Source: Streptomyces antibioticus
GTDB lineage: Bacteria; Actinomycetota; Actinomycetes; Streptomycetales; Streptomycetaceae
DNA length: 64,000 bases
Direction: 5' to 3'
Assembly (NCBI RefSeq): GCF_001514065.1
Contig: NZ_KQ948423.1
Location: forward strand, 891,717-955,716
The position numbers and the translations under genes were made by a program. Below are positions 1 through 8,357 of this stretch, piece by piece; position 1 is the stretch's first letter; each line of letters opens with the position of its first letter. The notes under the pieces were generated by a model that was not told where the DNA came from, did no database searches, and saw nothing but the letters and a program-made list of their open reading frames with translations.

Positions 1-231
1 GATGATCACAGGCACGTCCGTGATCCCGCGCAGCATCTTCAGCGCCTCGGACCCGTCCAGGTCGGGCAGACCGAGGTCGAGGATGACGACGTCGAAACGG
101 AAATGGGCGACCTCGCGCAGCGCCTCCAGCGCCGTACCGACACTCCGCACCGTGTGGGCGGCGTCGGTCAGCTGCCGGATCAGCGCCGAGCGTACGAACT
201 GGTCGTCCTCGACCACGAGCACACTTGCCAT
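1..231 (-). CDS. Response regulator, receiver domain (3' end outside window)
   Basis: Only the first 77 codons lie in the window. The product starts MASVLVVEDD and carries the receiver-domain landmarks: acidic pair D9/D10 and the phosphoacceptor aspartate D52 in the run FDVVILDLGLPD. This is the input half of a two-component response regulator, phosphorylated by a partner kinase that is not visible here; the output domain is outside the window, so OmpR-type DNA binding is likely but not shown. The ATG at 231 gives the canonical receiver beginning. It is divergent from the small secreted-protein gene at 330, with about 98 bp between them for both promoters. Confidence 0.9.
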   Translation of the reverse strand, partial: MASVLVVEDDQFVRSALIRQLTDAAHTVRSVGTALEALREVAHFRFDVVILDLGLPDLDGSEALKMLRGITDVPVII

Positions 232-329
232 GCGCCGCACCGTACGCCATGCGAGCGAGCCGCATCCGGGCCTGTGGATAACTCCCCACGCATGCGGCTG
301 CTGGTGCTCGTGAGGCAGTATGACCGGCG

Positions 330-842
330 ATGCGCAGAGGACTCGTACACGTACTGGCTTGGTCGCTCGCCACGGGCGCGGCGGTCACGCTGTCGTGGTG
401 GGGTGTCCACACGGTGATGGCGGGCACCGCCTACGACCCGCCGCGCGCCCTGCCGATCACGGTGGCCGAGCAGACCACCCAGGAGTCGAAGCCGCTGGCG
501 TCGTCGACGGCCCGGCCGTCCGCGTCGCCTTCCTCGCCGGAGAGCCCGGCGTCCCGGAAGCCGTCCGCCACTCCCACGCCGTCTCCGTCGAGAACACAGA
601 CCGCGAGCCCCTCCCCGTCCGGCGAGGTCAAGAGCTACGACACCGACGGCGGCCGGGCGGTGTTCTCGCTCGGCACGAGCTCGGCGACGCTGGTGTCGGC
701 GACTCCGGCCGCGGGCTGGTCGATGCAGGTGTGGAAGACGGAGACGTGGATCCGGGTGGAGTTCGCGTCCGGCGCGGACCGGGTGTCGGTGTTCTGCACG
801 TGGCACGACAGTGCGCCGCGGGTGGACGTGCAGACGTACTGA
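330..842 (+). CDS. Small secreted or membrane-anchored protein with Ser/Pro/Thr-rich linker
   Basis: 170 residues. An N-terminal hydrophobic segment (about residues 5-30, LAWSLATGAAVTLSWWG) looks like a signal peptide or signal anchor. A low-complexity Ser/Pro/Thr linker follows (about 50-98), then a compact C-terminal domain of about 70 residues rich in V, S and W, with one cysteine (VFCTWHDS). No family recognised. The architecture suggests an extracytoplasmic domain displayed on a flexible stalk. Codon use is typical of the host. It lies between the divergent response regulator and a convergent spermidine-synthase-like gene. Confidence 0.8.
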   Translation: MRRGLVHVLAWSLATGAAVTLSWWGVHTVMAGTAYDPPRALPITVAEQTTQESKPLASSTARPSASPSSPESPASRKPSATPTPSPSRTQTASPSPSGEVKSYDTDGGRAVFSLGTSSATLVSATPAAGWSMQVWKTETWIRVEFASGADRVSVFCTWHDSAPRVDVQTY

Positions 843-852
843 CCGGGGCCGT

Positions 853-1722
853 TCAGCGGAACACCGAGGGCGGTGGCGCGGGTGAGGCGACCGCCGCCGC
901 ATCCGCGACGGGGGCCGCGCCGCCGGTGAAGTCCAGGAGCGCGCGGCCGTGTTCGAGGCGGCCGGGGTGCGGATCGCCGGCGGCCCTGCGGGTGAGTTCG
1001 GCGATCGGCAGCGGAGTGTCGGAGGCGACCAGCACCGCGTTGCCGAAGCGTTTGCCGCGCAGGACCGTCGGGTCGGCGATCAGGGCGAGGTGCTCGAAGC
1101 GGGCGGCGGCGGTGGCGATCTGGCCGCGGAGGTGGGCGAGCGGGGGTCCGTCGGCGAGGTTGGCGGCGTAGACGCCGCCGGGCCTGAGGGCCCTGCGGAC
1201 CTCGTCCAGGAACTCGGTCGAGGTCAGATGGGCCGGGGTGCGCGCCCCGCTGAACACATCGGCGATGACGAGGTCGGCCCAGCCGTCGAGCACCTTGGCG
1301 AGCCCCTCGCGGGCGTCGACGGAACGCACCCGGATACGGGCGTTCGGGTCCAACGGCAGCTCGCGGCGGACCAGTTGGACGAGGGCCGCGTCGCGCTCGA
1401 CGACCTGCTGGGTGGAGCGGGGGCGGGTCGCGGCGGTGTACCGGGCGAGGGTGAGGGCGCCGCCGCCGAGATGCACGGCGTGCACCGGTTTGCCGGACGG
1501 GGCGACGAGGTCGATGACATGGCCGAGGCGGCGCTGGTACTCGAAGGTGAGCCGGGCGGGGTCGTCGAGGTCGACGTGCGACTGCGGGGCGCCGTCGATG
1601 AGCAGGGTCCAGGCCCGCGCGCGCTCCCGGTCGGGGATCAGCTCGGCGAGTCCGCCGTCGACGGGTTCCACCACGGGTTCGACGGTGGCGGCTGCGCGCC
1701 GGGAGCTACGGGACCTTGCCAT
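853..1722 (-). CDS. Spermidine synthase-like methyltransferase-fold protein
   Basis: 289 residues. The middle shows the Rossmann core of the spermidine synthase family: glycine loop VHLGGGALTLARY, acidic end of strand 2 in QQVVERDAALVQL, and the active-site-like strand LVIADVFSGARTP. The first ~30 residues are a basic, Ala-rich lead-in. Actinomycete proteins of this kind lack the N-terminal tetramerisation domain of true SpeE and are usually called spermidine synthase-like or fused-MFS-family proteins. Real aminopropyl transfer is therefore uncertain; some relatives are simple SAM-dependent methyltransferases. Convergent with the small secreted-protein gene, 10 bp apart. Confidence 0.85.
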   Translation of the reverse strand: MARSRSSRRAAATVEPVVEPVDGGLAELIPDRERARAWTLLIDGAPQSHVDLDDPARLTFEYQRRLGHVIDLVAPSGKPVHAVHLGGGALTLARYTAATRPRSTQQVVERDAALVQLVRRELPLDPNARIRVRSVDAREGLAKVLDGWADLVIADVFSGARTPAHLTSTEFLDEVRRALRPGGVYAANLADGPPLAHLRGQIATAAARFEHLALIADPTVLRGKRFGNAVLVASDTPLPIAELTRRAAGDPHPGRLEHGRALLDFTGGAAPVADAAAVASPAPPPSVFR

Positions 1723-1778
1723 GCGCCCATTGTCGCAAGCCGGGGGCCGTCAGGCTCGCCCAGCTCGTCCGGCGCACC

Positions 1779-2192
1779 TCAGCGGCAGTTGTCCGCCGCC
1801 TCGATCAGCCGGGCCGCCTCTCCCAGCGCCGCCCGCAGCACCGCCGGGTCCGTCGCCAGGTCGGCCTCGCCGGGGGGCAGCAGCCAGCCCGACCCCTCCA
1901 CCGGCGGCTCGGGGGTGAGCCGCAGCCCCCGACCGTCGGTCTCCGTACAGGTGCTGCCCGGCACGTCCCACGCGGCGGCCGTCCCCGGCGGGACCAAAAA
2001 GCCGAGGGTGTCTCCCCCGTCGTCGTGCAGTACGGGCCCCACCGCGTCCCCGGCGCCGCGCCGCAGGATGTCGACCGCCTCCAGCCCCTGCCGGGTCGGC
2101 ACCGTGACGAGGTCGCAGCCGACCTCCGGGACCGGTGGCGCGCTGCACTCCGTCAGCGGCGCACACACCTCGATGCTCTGGCTGGTCTCCAT
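1779..2192 (-). CDS. Hypothetical protein, about 137 residues
   Basis: Unrecognised. The reading frame is open up to 2267 but the Arg-rich first 25 codons look like upstream noise, so I place the start at the internal ATG giving METSQSIEV. The body is acidic and Pro/Gly-rich with several cysteines near the N-terminus (ECAP-like spacing around residues 9-16 and 26), then a helical tail ending in ADNCR. No signal peptide or membrane segment is evident. It is divergent from the XRE/TPR regulator and may share its promoter region. A start at 2267 (162 residues) remains possible. Confidence 0.65.
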   Translation of the reverse strand: METSQSIEVCAPLTECSAPPVPEVGCDLVTVPTRQGLEAVDILRRGAGDAVGPVLHDDGGDTLGFLVPPGTAAAWDVPGSTCTETDGRGLRLTPEPPVEGSGWLLPPGEADLATDPAVLRAALGEAARLIEAADNCR

Positions 2193-2488
2193 CCCGGCCT
2201 CCACCACGGAACCCCTCCTCGGACAAGCGGCTCGGGAGTCGGGCGGCTCCCGGTCCATGGAGTTCAACGCGCGGCGGCGTCAACGGCTACGGCACAAGTC
2301 AGCCGCAAAGGATGGCAGTTCATGGCAGATCGTGGATGAGATATCCGGTTTGTAGCCAAACACTGCGTGGCGGGTCCGATACAGCAGGTACGTTCTTGCC
2401 CGCCGGAACCAGGGTGACGACAGTGACATACCACTCAACTCGCCACGGGTCCGGCATGGTTCGACGGTTCGCACGAGAGGACCCGGCC

Positions 2489-3943
2489 ATGGCGACGTCA
2501 AAGGTGACCTCGTCCCAGTCCCCCAGGCCACCGCGGCCGAATCTCGCGTTCCGGGAGTTGCGCGGACAGCGCTCCCCGGCCGAGTTCGCCGCGGCGGTAC
2601 GACGGGCCGCGCGCGAGATCGGCGAGCGGGTCAGCTGTGACGCGCGCTATGTGGGCCGGGTCGAGGCGGGCGAGATCCGCTGCCCCAACTACGCGTACGA
2701 ACGGGTGTTCTTGCACATGTTCCCCGGCCGCACGCTCACCGACCTGGGCTTCGCGTCCCGGGCGTCCGTACGCGGACGCGGGGCGCGCGCCGCCGAGGAC
2801 GCGCCCCCGACACACGTCACGAGACCCGCGTACGCCGCGGGTGGCGCGGCGGGTGAGACATGGGGGGCGTACGAGCCGTATGACCCGCAGAACCCGTACG
2901 AGACGCACGACAACTACGAGGAGAGCGACGTGCTGCGTCGCGCATTCATGACCGGCGGGGGCGCCACCGTGGCCGTCGCCTCACTGGGCACGATCGGGCT
3001 CGCGCCCGCCGCCGCGGCGGCGGACCGGCGCGTCCGGCGCGCGGGAGCCCCCCAAGCGGACGCCCTGGAAGAAGCGGTACGGCGGATCCGGCTGCTGGAC
3101 GACCGGCACGGCGCGGACGGGCTGTACCGGCGCGCGGCGACACCGTTGCGCGCCGCCTACGCGCTGCTGGACGCCGGTGCGACCCGGCAGACCACCGCCG
3201 ACCGGCTGCACTCGGGCGCCGGTGAACTCGCCATCTCGGTGGGCTGGCTGGCGCACGACTCGGGCCGGTTCGACGACGCGCGCTCGCACTACGCGGAGGC
3301 GCTCGCGACCGCGCGAATGACCGGGGACGCCGGTCTGGAGTCGCACGCCTTCTGCAACACGGCGTTCCTCGCGCGGGACGCGGGGCGGCCGCGGGAGGCG
3401 GTGCGGGCCGCGCAGGCCGCGCAGCGGGTCGGGCGGCCGCTCGGGTCCGCCCGGCTGATGTCGCTGCTCGCGCTGCGGGAGGCGGGCGGCTGGGCGGGCC
3501 TCGCCGACCGCGCCGGCTGCGAACAGGCGCTGGTCCGGGCCCAGGCCCTCTTCGAGCGAGGCCCCTCGGACGCCGACCCCGAGTGGATGAGCTTCTACGG
3601 GGAGGCCGAGCTGGAAGGCCTGGAGGCGCAGTGCTGGTCGACGCTGGGCGACTGGCCGCGGGCGGCACGGCACGCGCATCGGGCGGCGCAGCTCCAGGAC
3701 CCGCACTTCACCCGGAACATCGCGCTGTACACGGCCGAACTGGCCGACGACCTCGCGCGCGGGGGCCGTCCCGACGAGGCGGCGGCCGCCGGGATGCGGG
3801 TGCTGGATCTGCTGGGACAGGTCCAGTCGTCACGGATCCAGTCGATGCTGGCGGGGACCACGCGCGTGCTGCTGCCGCACCGGCGGGCGTCAGGGGTGGG
3901 TACGTTCCTGGAGCGGCACGCTTCCTTGCCGCGCACGGCCTAG
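2489..3943 (+). CDS. XRE-type regulator with TPR-like C-terminus (NsdA-like)
   Basis: 484 residues from the ATG at 2489, chosen because AGAGGA lies 8 bases upstream. The N-terminal ~70 residues form a helix-turn-helix of XRE type (LAFRELRGQRSPAEF through YAYERVFLHMFPGRTL). A long Tyr/Asp/Pro-rich linker follows, then a short hydrophobic stretch (about residues 155-180) and an all-helical C-terminal half with repeated Ala-rich helix pairs resembling tetratricopeptide repeats. This layout is that of Streptomyces NsdA and its paralogs, which repress sporulation and antibiotic production; equivalence to NsdA itself is not shown. The neighbouring histidine phosphatase is convergent. Confidence 0.8.
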   Translation: MATSKVTSSQSPRPPRPNLAFRELRGQRSPAEFAAAVRRAAREIGERVSCDARYVGRVEAGEIRCPNYAYERVFLHMFPGRTLTDLGFASRASVRGRGARAAEDAPPTHVTRPAYAAGGAAGETWGAYEPYDPQNPYETHDNYEESDVLRRAFMTGGGATVAVASLGTIGLAPAAAAADRRVRRAGAPQADALEEAVRRIRLLDDRHGADGLYRRAATPLRAAYALLDAGATRQTTADRLHSGAGELAISVGWLAHDSGRFDDARSHYAEALATARMTGDAGLESHAFCNTAFLARDAGRPREAVRAAQAAQRVGRPLGSARLMSLLALREAGGWAGLADRAGCEQALVRAQALFERGPSDADPEWMSFYGEAELEGLEAQCWSTLGDWPRAARHAHRAAQLQDPHFTRNIALYTAELADDLARGGRPDEAAAAGMRVLDLLGQVQSSRIQSMLAGTTRVLLPHRRASGVGTFLERHASLPRTA

Positions 3944-3949
3944 AGCGGG

Positions 3950-4546
3950 CTAGCCCGCCAAATGGCCCGTGTCGTTCCAGCTCTCGATCGCCGGCTCCCC
4001 GTACGCCCAGCCCAGGACCGACAGCGATGTCGGGTTCAGCCTGATCCGGGCGGCGAAGTCGAGCGGCAGGCCCAGCCACCGCGCCCCTATGGAGCGCAGC
4101 ATGTGGCCGTGGGCGAAGATCAGGACGTCCCGGTCCGCCTCCCGGGCCCATGCCACCACCTCGTCCGCGCGGGCGGTGACCTCGGCCAGGGTCTCGCCCT
4201 CGGGGACGCCGTCGCGCCAGATGAGCCAGCCGGGGTTCACGGCCTGGATCTCGTCCGGGGTCATGCCCTCGTACGCGCCGTAGTCCCACTCGACCAGCGC
4301 TTCCCATGCGTCCGCGCGCTCGCCGAACCCGGCGAGTTCGCAGGTCTCACGCGCGCGTGACAGCGGGCTGGTGCGCACCTCGACGCCCGGGAGGCCGTCC
4401 AGCGGCGGCCGGTGCAGGCGCTCGCCGAGGAGTTTGGCGCCCCGCCGGCCCTCCTCCAGCAACGGCACGTCCGTCCTGCCCGTATGTTTGCCCGCCAGGG
4501 ACCATGCGGTCTGGCCGTGCCGGGCGAGCAGGATGCGCGGTGCCAT
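3950..4546 (-). CDS. Histidine phosphatase family (phosphoglycerate mutase-like)
   Basis: 198 residues from the ATG at 4546. The phosphohistidine loop [10 protein letters not shown] is at residues 6-15 (H10 the nucleophile). The second active-site arginine is in SPLSRARET, the acid in EWDYGAYEG, and the second histidine in [10 protein letters not shown]. That is a complete histidine phosphatase active site of single-domain length. Substrate cannot be told; members include small-molecule phosphatases and cofactor-dependent mutases. The frame is open for another 53 codons upstream, but that stretch overlaps the promoter of the divergent PAP2 gene and has no family match, so the family-standard start is used. 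Cytoplasmic. Confidence 0.9.
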   Translation of the reverse strand: MAPRILLARHGQTAWSLAGKHTGRTDVPLLEEGRRGAKLLGERLHRPPLDGLPGVEVRTSPLSRARETCELAGFGERADAWEALVEWDYGAYEGMTPDEIQAVNPGWLIWRDGVPEGETLAEVTARADEVVAWAREADRDVLIFAHGHMLRSIGARWLGLPLDFAARIRLNPTSLSVLGWAYGEPAIESWNDTGHLAG

Positions 4547-4739
4547 GAGATGAAGGAACCTTTCGAGGAAAAAACCGGGCGGGCCGCACCCATCATCCCG
4601 CACCCTGTCCGGGGGCAACCCGTCGGTCGATCTCTGCGTCCTAGAGAGCCGGGGGCCCGCGCGCGGGGTCGAACACATACACCGTAAAGTGGTAAGACCG
4701 GGCAACCGGACGCCGCAACGAGAAGGGGGAGGCGATCGG

Positions 4740-5693
4740 ATGCCGCACGCCGAGACACCGGGCAGCGAGACGGCCCAAGGTACCCGGCTGCGCTGGTGGA
4801 CCGAGCTGCCGCTGATCCTCCTGGTGTACGCCTGCTACTCCGCGGGCCGGCTCCTGGCCCGGGGCGACGTCACCCACGCCGTCGACCACGGCCTGGCGAT
4901 CCTGCGCGTGGAGAAGTTCCTCCACATCAACGCGGAGCACCCGCTCAACCGGCTGTTCACCCGCGAGACCTGGATCGGCGTACCGGCCGACTTCTGGTAC
5001 GCGTCGCTGCACTACCTGGTCACCCCGGCGATCCTGATCTGGCTGTTCCGGTCGCACGCCGTGCGCTACCGCGCCGCCCGCACCTGGCTGATGACGTCCA
5101 CGTTCATCGGTCTGATCGGCTTCACCCTGCTGCCCACCTGCCCGCCCCGCCTGCTCTCCCCGGGCCACGGCTTCGTCGACACCATGGCCCAGTACAGCTC
5201 GTACGGCTGGTGGGGCGGCGAGGCGAGCGCGCCGCGCGGCATGGGCGGGATGACGAACCAGTACGCGGCCATGCCGAGCCTGCATGTGGGCTGGGCGCTG
5301 TGGTGCGGGGTCATGCTGTGGCGGTACGGCGGGACGCGTATCGCAAAGGCCGCCGGTGTCGCCTACCCGCTGATCACCACGATCGTGGTCATGGGCACCG
5401 CCAACCACTACTTCCTGGACGCCGTCGCGGGCGCCGCCGTCATGGGCGTCGGGCTGCTGCTCGCACCGGTCGTGCTGCGGGCCGCGGACGGGGTCAAGGG
5501 GCGTGTGGCGACGGTTCTCACGCCTGCCACCGCGGGCACTGAGGCCGCACAGGCCTCAATTGTCAGTGCCGGATGCCAGACTTCCGCGGGTGAGCGAATT
5601 CCACGGCAGCGCGAGTCACGGATCGGAGCGGGAGCCGAGCCGAGTGCCTCTCCCACGGACGCGGGGGACGGCGCTCCGGCAGCAGCTCGCTGA
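4740..5693 (+). CDS. PAP2-superfamily integral membrane phosphatase / inositol-phosphorylceramide synthase-like
   Basis: 317 residues from the ATG at 4740, with a strong GAAGGGGGAG site upstream. At least five hydrophobic segments are seen (about 20-40, 88-105, 120-140, 190-215, 225-250). Two PAP2 catalytic blocks are present: MPSLHVGWA and [12 protein letters not shown], the pattern of the PAP2_3 branch. The family removes or transfers phosphate from lipid head groups at the membrane outer face. The last ~60 residues are a polar, low-complexity tail that overlaps the start of the nuclease gene. Divergent from the phosphatase gene at 4546. Confidence 0.88.
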   Translation: MPHAETPGSETAQGTRLRWWTELPLILLVYACYSAGRLLARGDVTHAVDHGLAILRVEKFLHINAEHPLNRLFTRETWIGVPADFWYASLHYLVTPAILIWLFRSHAVRYRAARTWLMTSTFIGLIGFTLLPTCPPRLLSPGHGFVDTMAQYSSYGWWGGEASAPRGMGGMTNQYAAMPSLHVGWALWCGVMLWRYGGTRIAKAAGVAYPLITTIVVMGTANHYFLDAVAGAAVMGVGLLLAPVVLRAADGVKGRVATVLTPATAGTEAAQASIVSAGCQTSAGERIPRQRESRIGAGAEPSASPTDAGDGAPAAAR

Positions 5694-6780
5694 GCTGCGC
5701 GGCCCCGACGTACCGGCCAAGGCGCTGGATGCCCGCGCCCTGGCCGCCCTCGCCGCGAACCCGGGCTGCAGAAGGCGCGCGATCCTCGACGGCGCGGGGG
5801 TGAACAAGGCGACGCTGGCGAGCGCGCTGGGCTCCCCGTCGGCGTTCGGGCAGTCGCAGTTCGCGCTCACCCGGGGCAACGCCTTCGAGGCCAAGGTCAA
5901 GGCCGACGGCGGCGCGGAACTGCTGCGGCTGGTGCACGAGAAGCTGGACCGCCACGCCGAGCCCCCCGTCGACGCGCGCGTGCCCGACCTCACCGCGATC
6001 GGCCCCGAGGGCCGTACCGCCCGTACCGCGCTGGCCCTGCGCGAGGCGACCGAGGCGTACGGCGCGTGGACGCTGCTCGACCACCCGATGCTCGCCCTCG
6101 ACGTCGCGGGCTCCCCCGCCTTCTTGGAGCCGGACGCGGTGGTGGTGCACCCGGACGGCGGCTGGACCGTCGTGGAGATCAAGTCCTTCCCGATGCTGGA
6201 CGGCTCGGCGGACCCGGCGAAGGTGGGCGCGGCGGCCCGACAGGCCGCGGTCTACGTGCTGGCGCTGGAGGAGGTCGCCGCCCGCATCACCGTGGCGGAC
6301 GTCCCCGCCCCCGAGGTGGGCCACCAAGTCCTCCTGGTCTGCCCGAAGGACTTCTCCAACCTGCCCACCGCCTCCGCCGTCGACGTCCGCAAGCAGCGCG
6401 CGGTCACCCGCCGCCAGCTCGCCCGGCTCACCCGCATCCAGGACATCGCCGACGCCCTCCCCGAGGGCACCTGCTTCGATCCCGCGCGGCCCGCCGAGGA
6501 GCTGACGTCCGCCGTCGAGTCGGTCCCTGCGACGTACGCGCCCGAGTGCCTGTCCGCCTGCGAGCTGGCCTTCCACTGCCGCGACCGCTCCCGCGCGGCG
6601 GGCGCGGTGACGTCCCTGGGCCGGTCCGTACGGGCCGAGCTGGGCGCCCTGACCACGGTGCCGGACGTCCTGGCGGCCGCCCGCGGGGAGGCCGGCGACG
6701 CGGCCGATCCGACGGTCGCCGCCCTGCGCAGGGCCGCCACCCTGCGCGCGGAGGCCCTGGGAGCCGCCGCATGTCGCTGA
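5644..6780 (+). CDS. RecB/Cas4-like PD-(D/E)XK nuclease with cysteine cluster
   Basis: 378 residues from the GTG at 5644, preceded by GGGAG; a longer start at GTG 5590 is possible. The frame overlaps the tail of the PAP2 gene by 50 bp. A nuclease core is visible: FLEPDAVVVH followed by WTVVEIKSFPML, i.e. the D...E-x-K signature of RecB/Cas4-type nucleases. Near the C-terminus, PECLSACELAFHCRD holds three closely spaced cysteines, and a further CFDPARP cysteine lies upstream, which fits the Fe-S cluster of Cas4/AddB-type enzymes. First gene of a three-gene coupled unit (10-bp overlap with the next gene), so probably acts with the helicase two genes down in DNA end processing or repair. Confidence 0.85.
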   Translation: MPLPRTRGTALRQQLAELRGPDVPAKALDARALAALAANPGCRRRAILDGAGVNKATLASALGSPSAFGQSQFALTRGNAFEAKVKADGGAELLRLVHEKLDRHAEPPVDARVPDLTAIGPEGRTARTALALREATEAYGAWTLLDHPMLALDVAGSPAFLEPDAVVVHPDGGWTVVEIKSFPMLDGSADPAKVGAAARQAAVYVLALEEVAARITVADVPAPEVGHQVLLVCPKDFSNLPTASAVDVRKQRAVTRRQLARLTRIQDIADALPEGTCFDPARPAEELTSAVESVPATYAPECLSACELAFHCRDRSRAAGAVTSLGRSVRAELGALTTVPDVLAAARGEAGDAADPTVAALRRAATLRAEALGAAACR

Positions 6781-8357
6781 TCTCCACCCTCGCCCGCCTG
6801 GAAGCCGTCAGCACCGGCCGCGCCCAGCCCGCCGCGACCGTCCGCCACCGGCACCTCGCCGGCCGGCCCCTGGTCTTCGTGCCGCTCACCACCGCCGGTG
6901 AGGCCGGCGCCCCGCTCGGCGCGCTCGTCGGCACCGACCGGGACGCCCCGCGCCTGCTCGTCGTACCGCAGCCGCGCGACCGTGATCTCAGGTTCCAGTT
7001 CCTGGCGGAGCTGGCGGACGTCGTCCTGCCGTACGTGGACTCCTACGCCGAGGCGGTGGAGGCCGCCGAGCGCAACGAGACCGATCCGGAGACCGGCAAG
7101 CGGGTCAAGGTCGAGGTCGAGCTGTGCGCGGACGCCCCGCAGCTGATCGTGCCGAGCCGCGCGGGCATCGACTTCGTACGGCTGCTGGGGCGCTCCATGC
7201 GCTTTCGCCGTACGGCCGAGCAGGACCCGGAGGCCCCGCATCCGGCGCCCCCGCGTGTGCCGTTGCTGGGCCGGTGGCTGACCCACTTCGGCGAGCGGGC
7301 CCGCGTTCCCGGCTCCGCCCTGCTGCTCGCCGCGACCGAGCTGCTGTCCCGGCACTGGGCGACCGGCCAGTCCACCCTGGAGGACCAGCACCTGGGCGCG
7401 CTGCTGGCCTGGATCGACCCCCCGGCGGGCATGACCGGCGCCGAGGCGGCCCACGCGGCCGAGCTCGCCCGGGACGCCAAAGGCCAGCTGCTGCACCCGC
7501 CGGCCGGCCCGGCCACCGACCCGGCGTTCGACAACAAGCTGCTCGCCCCCGCCCTCGAGCGCTACGACCGCGCGCGTACGGCCCTGGCCGCCGCCGAGGA
7601 CGGCCTGGAGGCGGACGAGCGGCTCGGTGAACTCACCGCCGCCGAGCGGGCGATCAGGGACCTCGTCGAAAGCCGGACCCGTCCCACCTGGGACGCGGTG
7701 TGGCGCGGCCTGGACCTGCTGCGGGAGCTGCCCGAGGGCGCGCGTGTGGAGGAGCGCTGGACCCGCGACCGCTGGTCGTTCACGTCCCACCGCGACCGGA
7801 TCACCGCGGGCGAGCCCCCGCAGCCGCGCCGCGACGACGCGGTGACCGCCGCCAACAAGCTCGCCACGCGCGAGCGTGAGCAGGCCCGCCTCGAGGCGCA
7901 GGAGGCCCTCGACGACCCGCTGGTGATGGCGGGGCGGCGGCTGTCCGGGGAGGCGTTCGCGGGCGAGGTCACGGATGTCGTCATGACGTACAGCGAGGGC
8001 AAGCGCCCCAGCCCGCGCCCGCTCGTCACGCTCCGCACGGACGACCGGCCGCATCTCGGGGAGCGCGTGAAGGTGTACCGCTCGCTGGGCGGCAAGCCGC
8101 AGTCGGCCGAGTTCGTCGGCCACGACGGCGACGGCGTCGTGCTGCGCATCCTCGACAAGATGGGCCGCGGCAAGGAGCCCGAGCCGGGGTCCGTGCCCGA
8201 GAAGGGCGACCGGCTCTGCTTCACGCTCTTCGAGCACGAGCAGCGGGGCGGCGCGAAGCTCCCCGACCCGGAGAACACCCCGTGGACGCACGGCGGGCCG
8301 CCGGGTGAGGCCCCCCATGAAGCCGCCGACCCGCTGACCGCGGAGGACGTCCTGTGA
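6771..8357 (+). CDS. Unknown protein of nuclease-helicase operon
   Basis: 528 residues; no family recognised with confidence. The ATG at 6771 overlaps the stop of the nuclease gene (ATGTCGCTGA), and its own stop overlaps the GTG of the helicase gene, so translation of all three is probably coupled. The N-terminal part (1-150) is mixed alpha/beta; 150-330 is helical and Ala/Glu-rich; 360-400 is a charged probable coiled coil (KLATREREQARLEAQEAL). The C-terminal ~140 residues contain a small beta-rich section with repeated VTDVV / RPLVTLRTDDR / GDRLCFTLFEHEQ strands, reminiscent of an OB- or SH3-like fold. I infer a DNA- or partner-binding subunit; function unproven. Confidence 0.75.
   Translation: MSLISTLARLEAVSTGRAQPAATVRHRHLAGRPLVFVPLTTAGEAGAPLGALVGTDRDAPRLLVVPQPRDRDLRFQFLAELADVVLPYVDSYAEAVEAAERNETDPETGKRVKVEVELCADAPQLIVPSRAGIDFVRLLGRSMRFRRTAEQDPEAPHPAPPRVPLLGRWLTHFGERARVPGSALLLAATELLSRHWATGQSTLEDQHLGALLAWIDPPAGMTGAEAAHAAELARDAKGQLLHPPAGPATDPAFDNKLLAPALERYDRARTALAAAEDGLEADERLGELTAAERAIRDLVESRTRPTWDAVWRGLDLLRELPEGARVEERWTRDRWSFTSHRDRITAGEPPQPRRDDAVTAANKLATREREQARLEAQEALDDPLVMAGRRLSGEAFAGEVTDVVMTYSEGKRPSPRPLVTLRTDDRPHLGERVKVYRSLGGKPQSAEFVGHDGDGVVLRILDKMGRGKEPEPGSVPEKGDRLCFTLFEHEQRGGAKLPDPENTPWTHGGPPGEAPHEAADPLTAEDVL

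Noticed and set aside
5590-5643. Upstream GTG 5590 as start of the RecB-like nuclease
   Set aside because: No ribosome site there, while GTG 5644 has GGGAG at workable distance; both are in frame, so the choice is not final.
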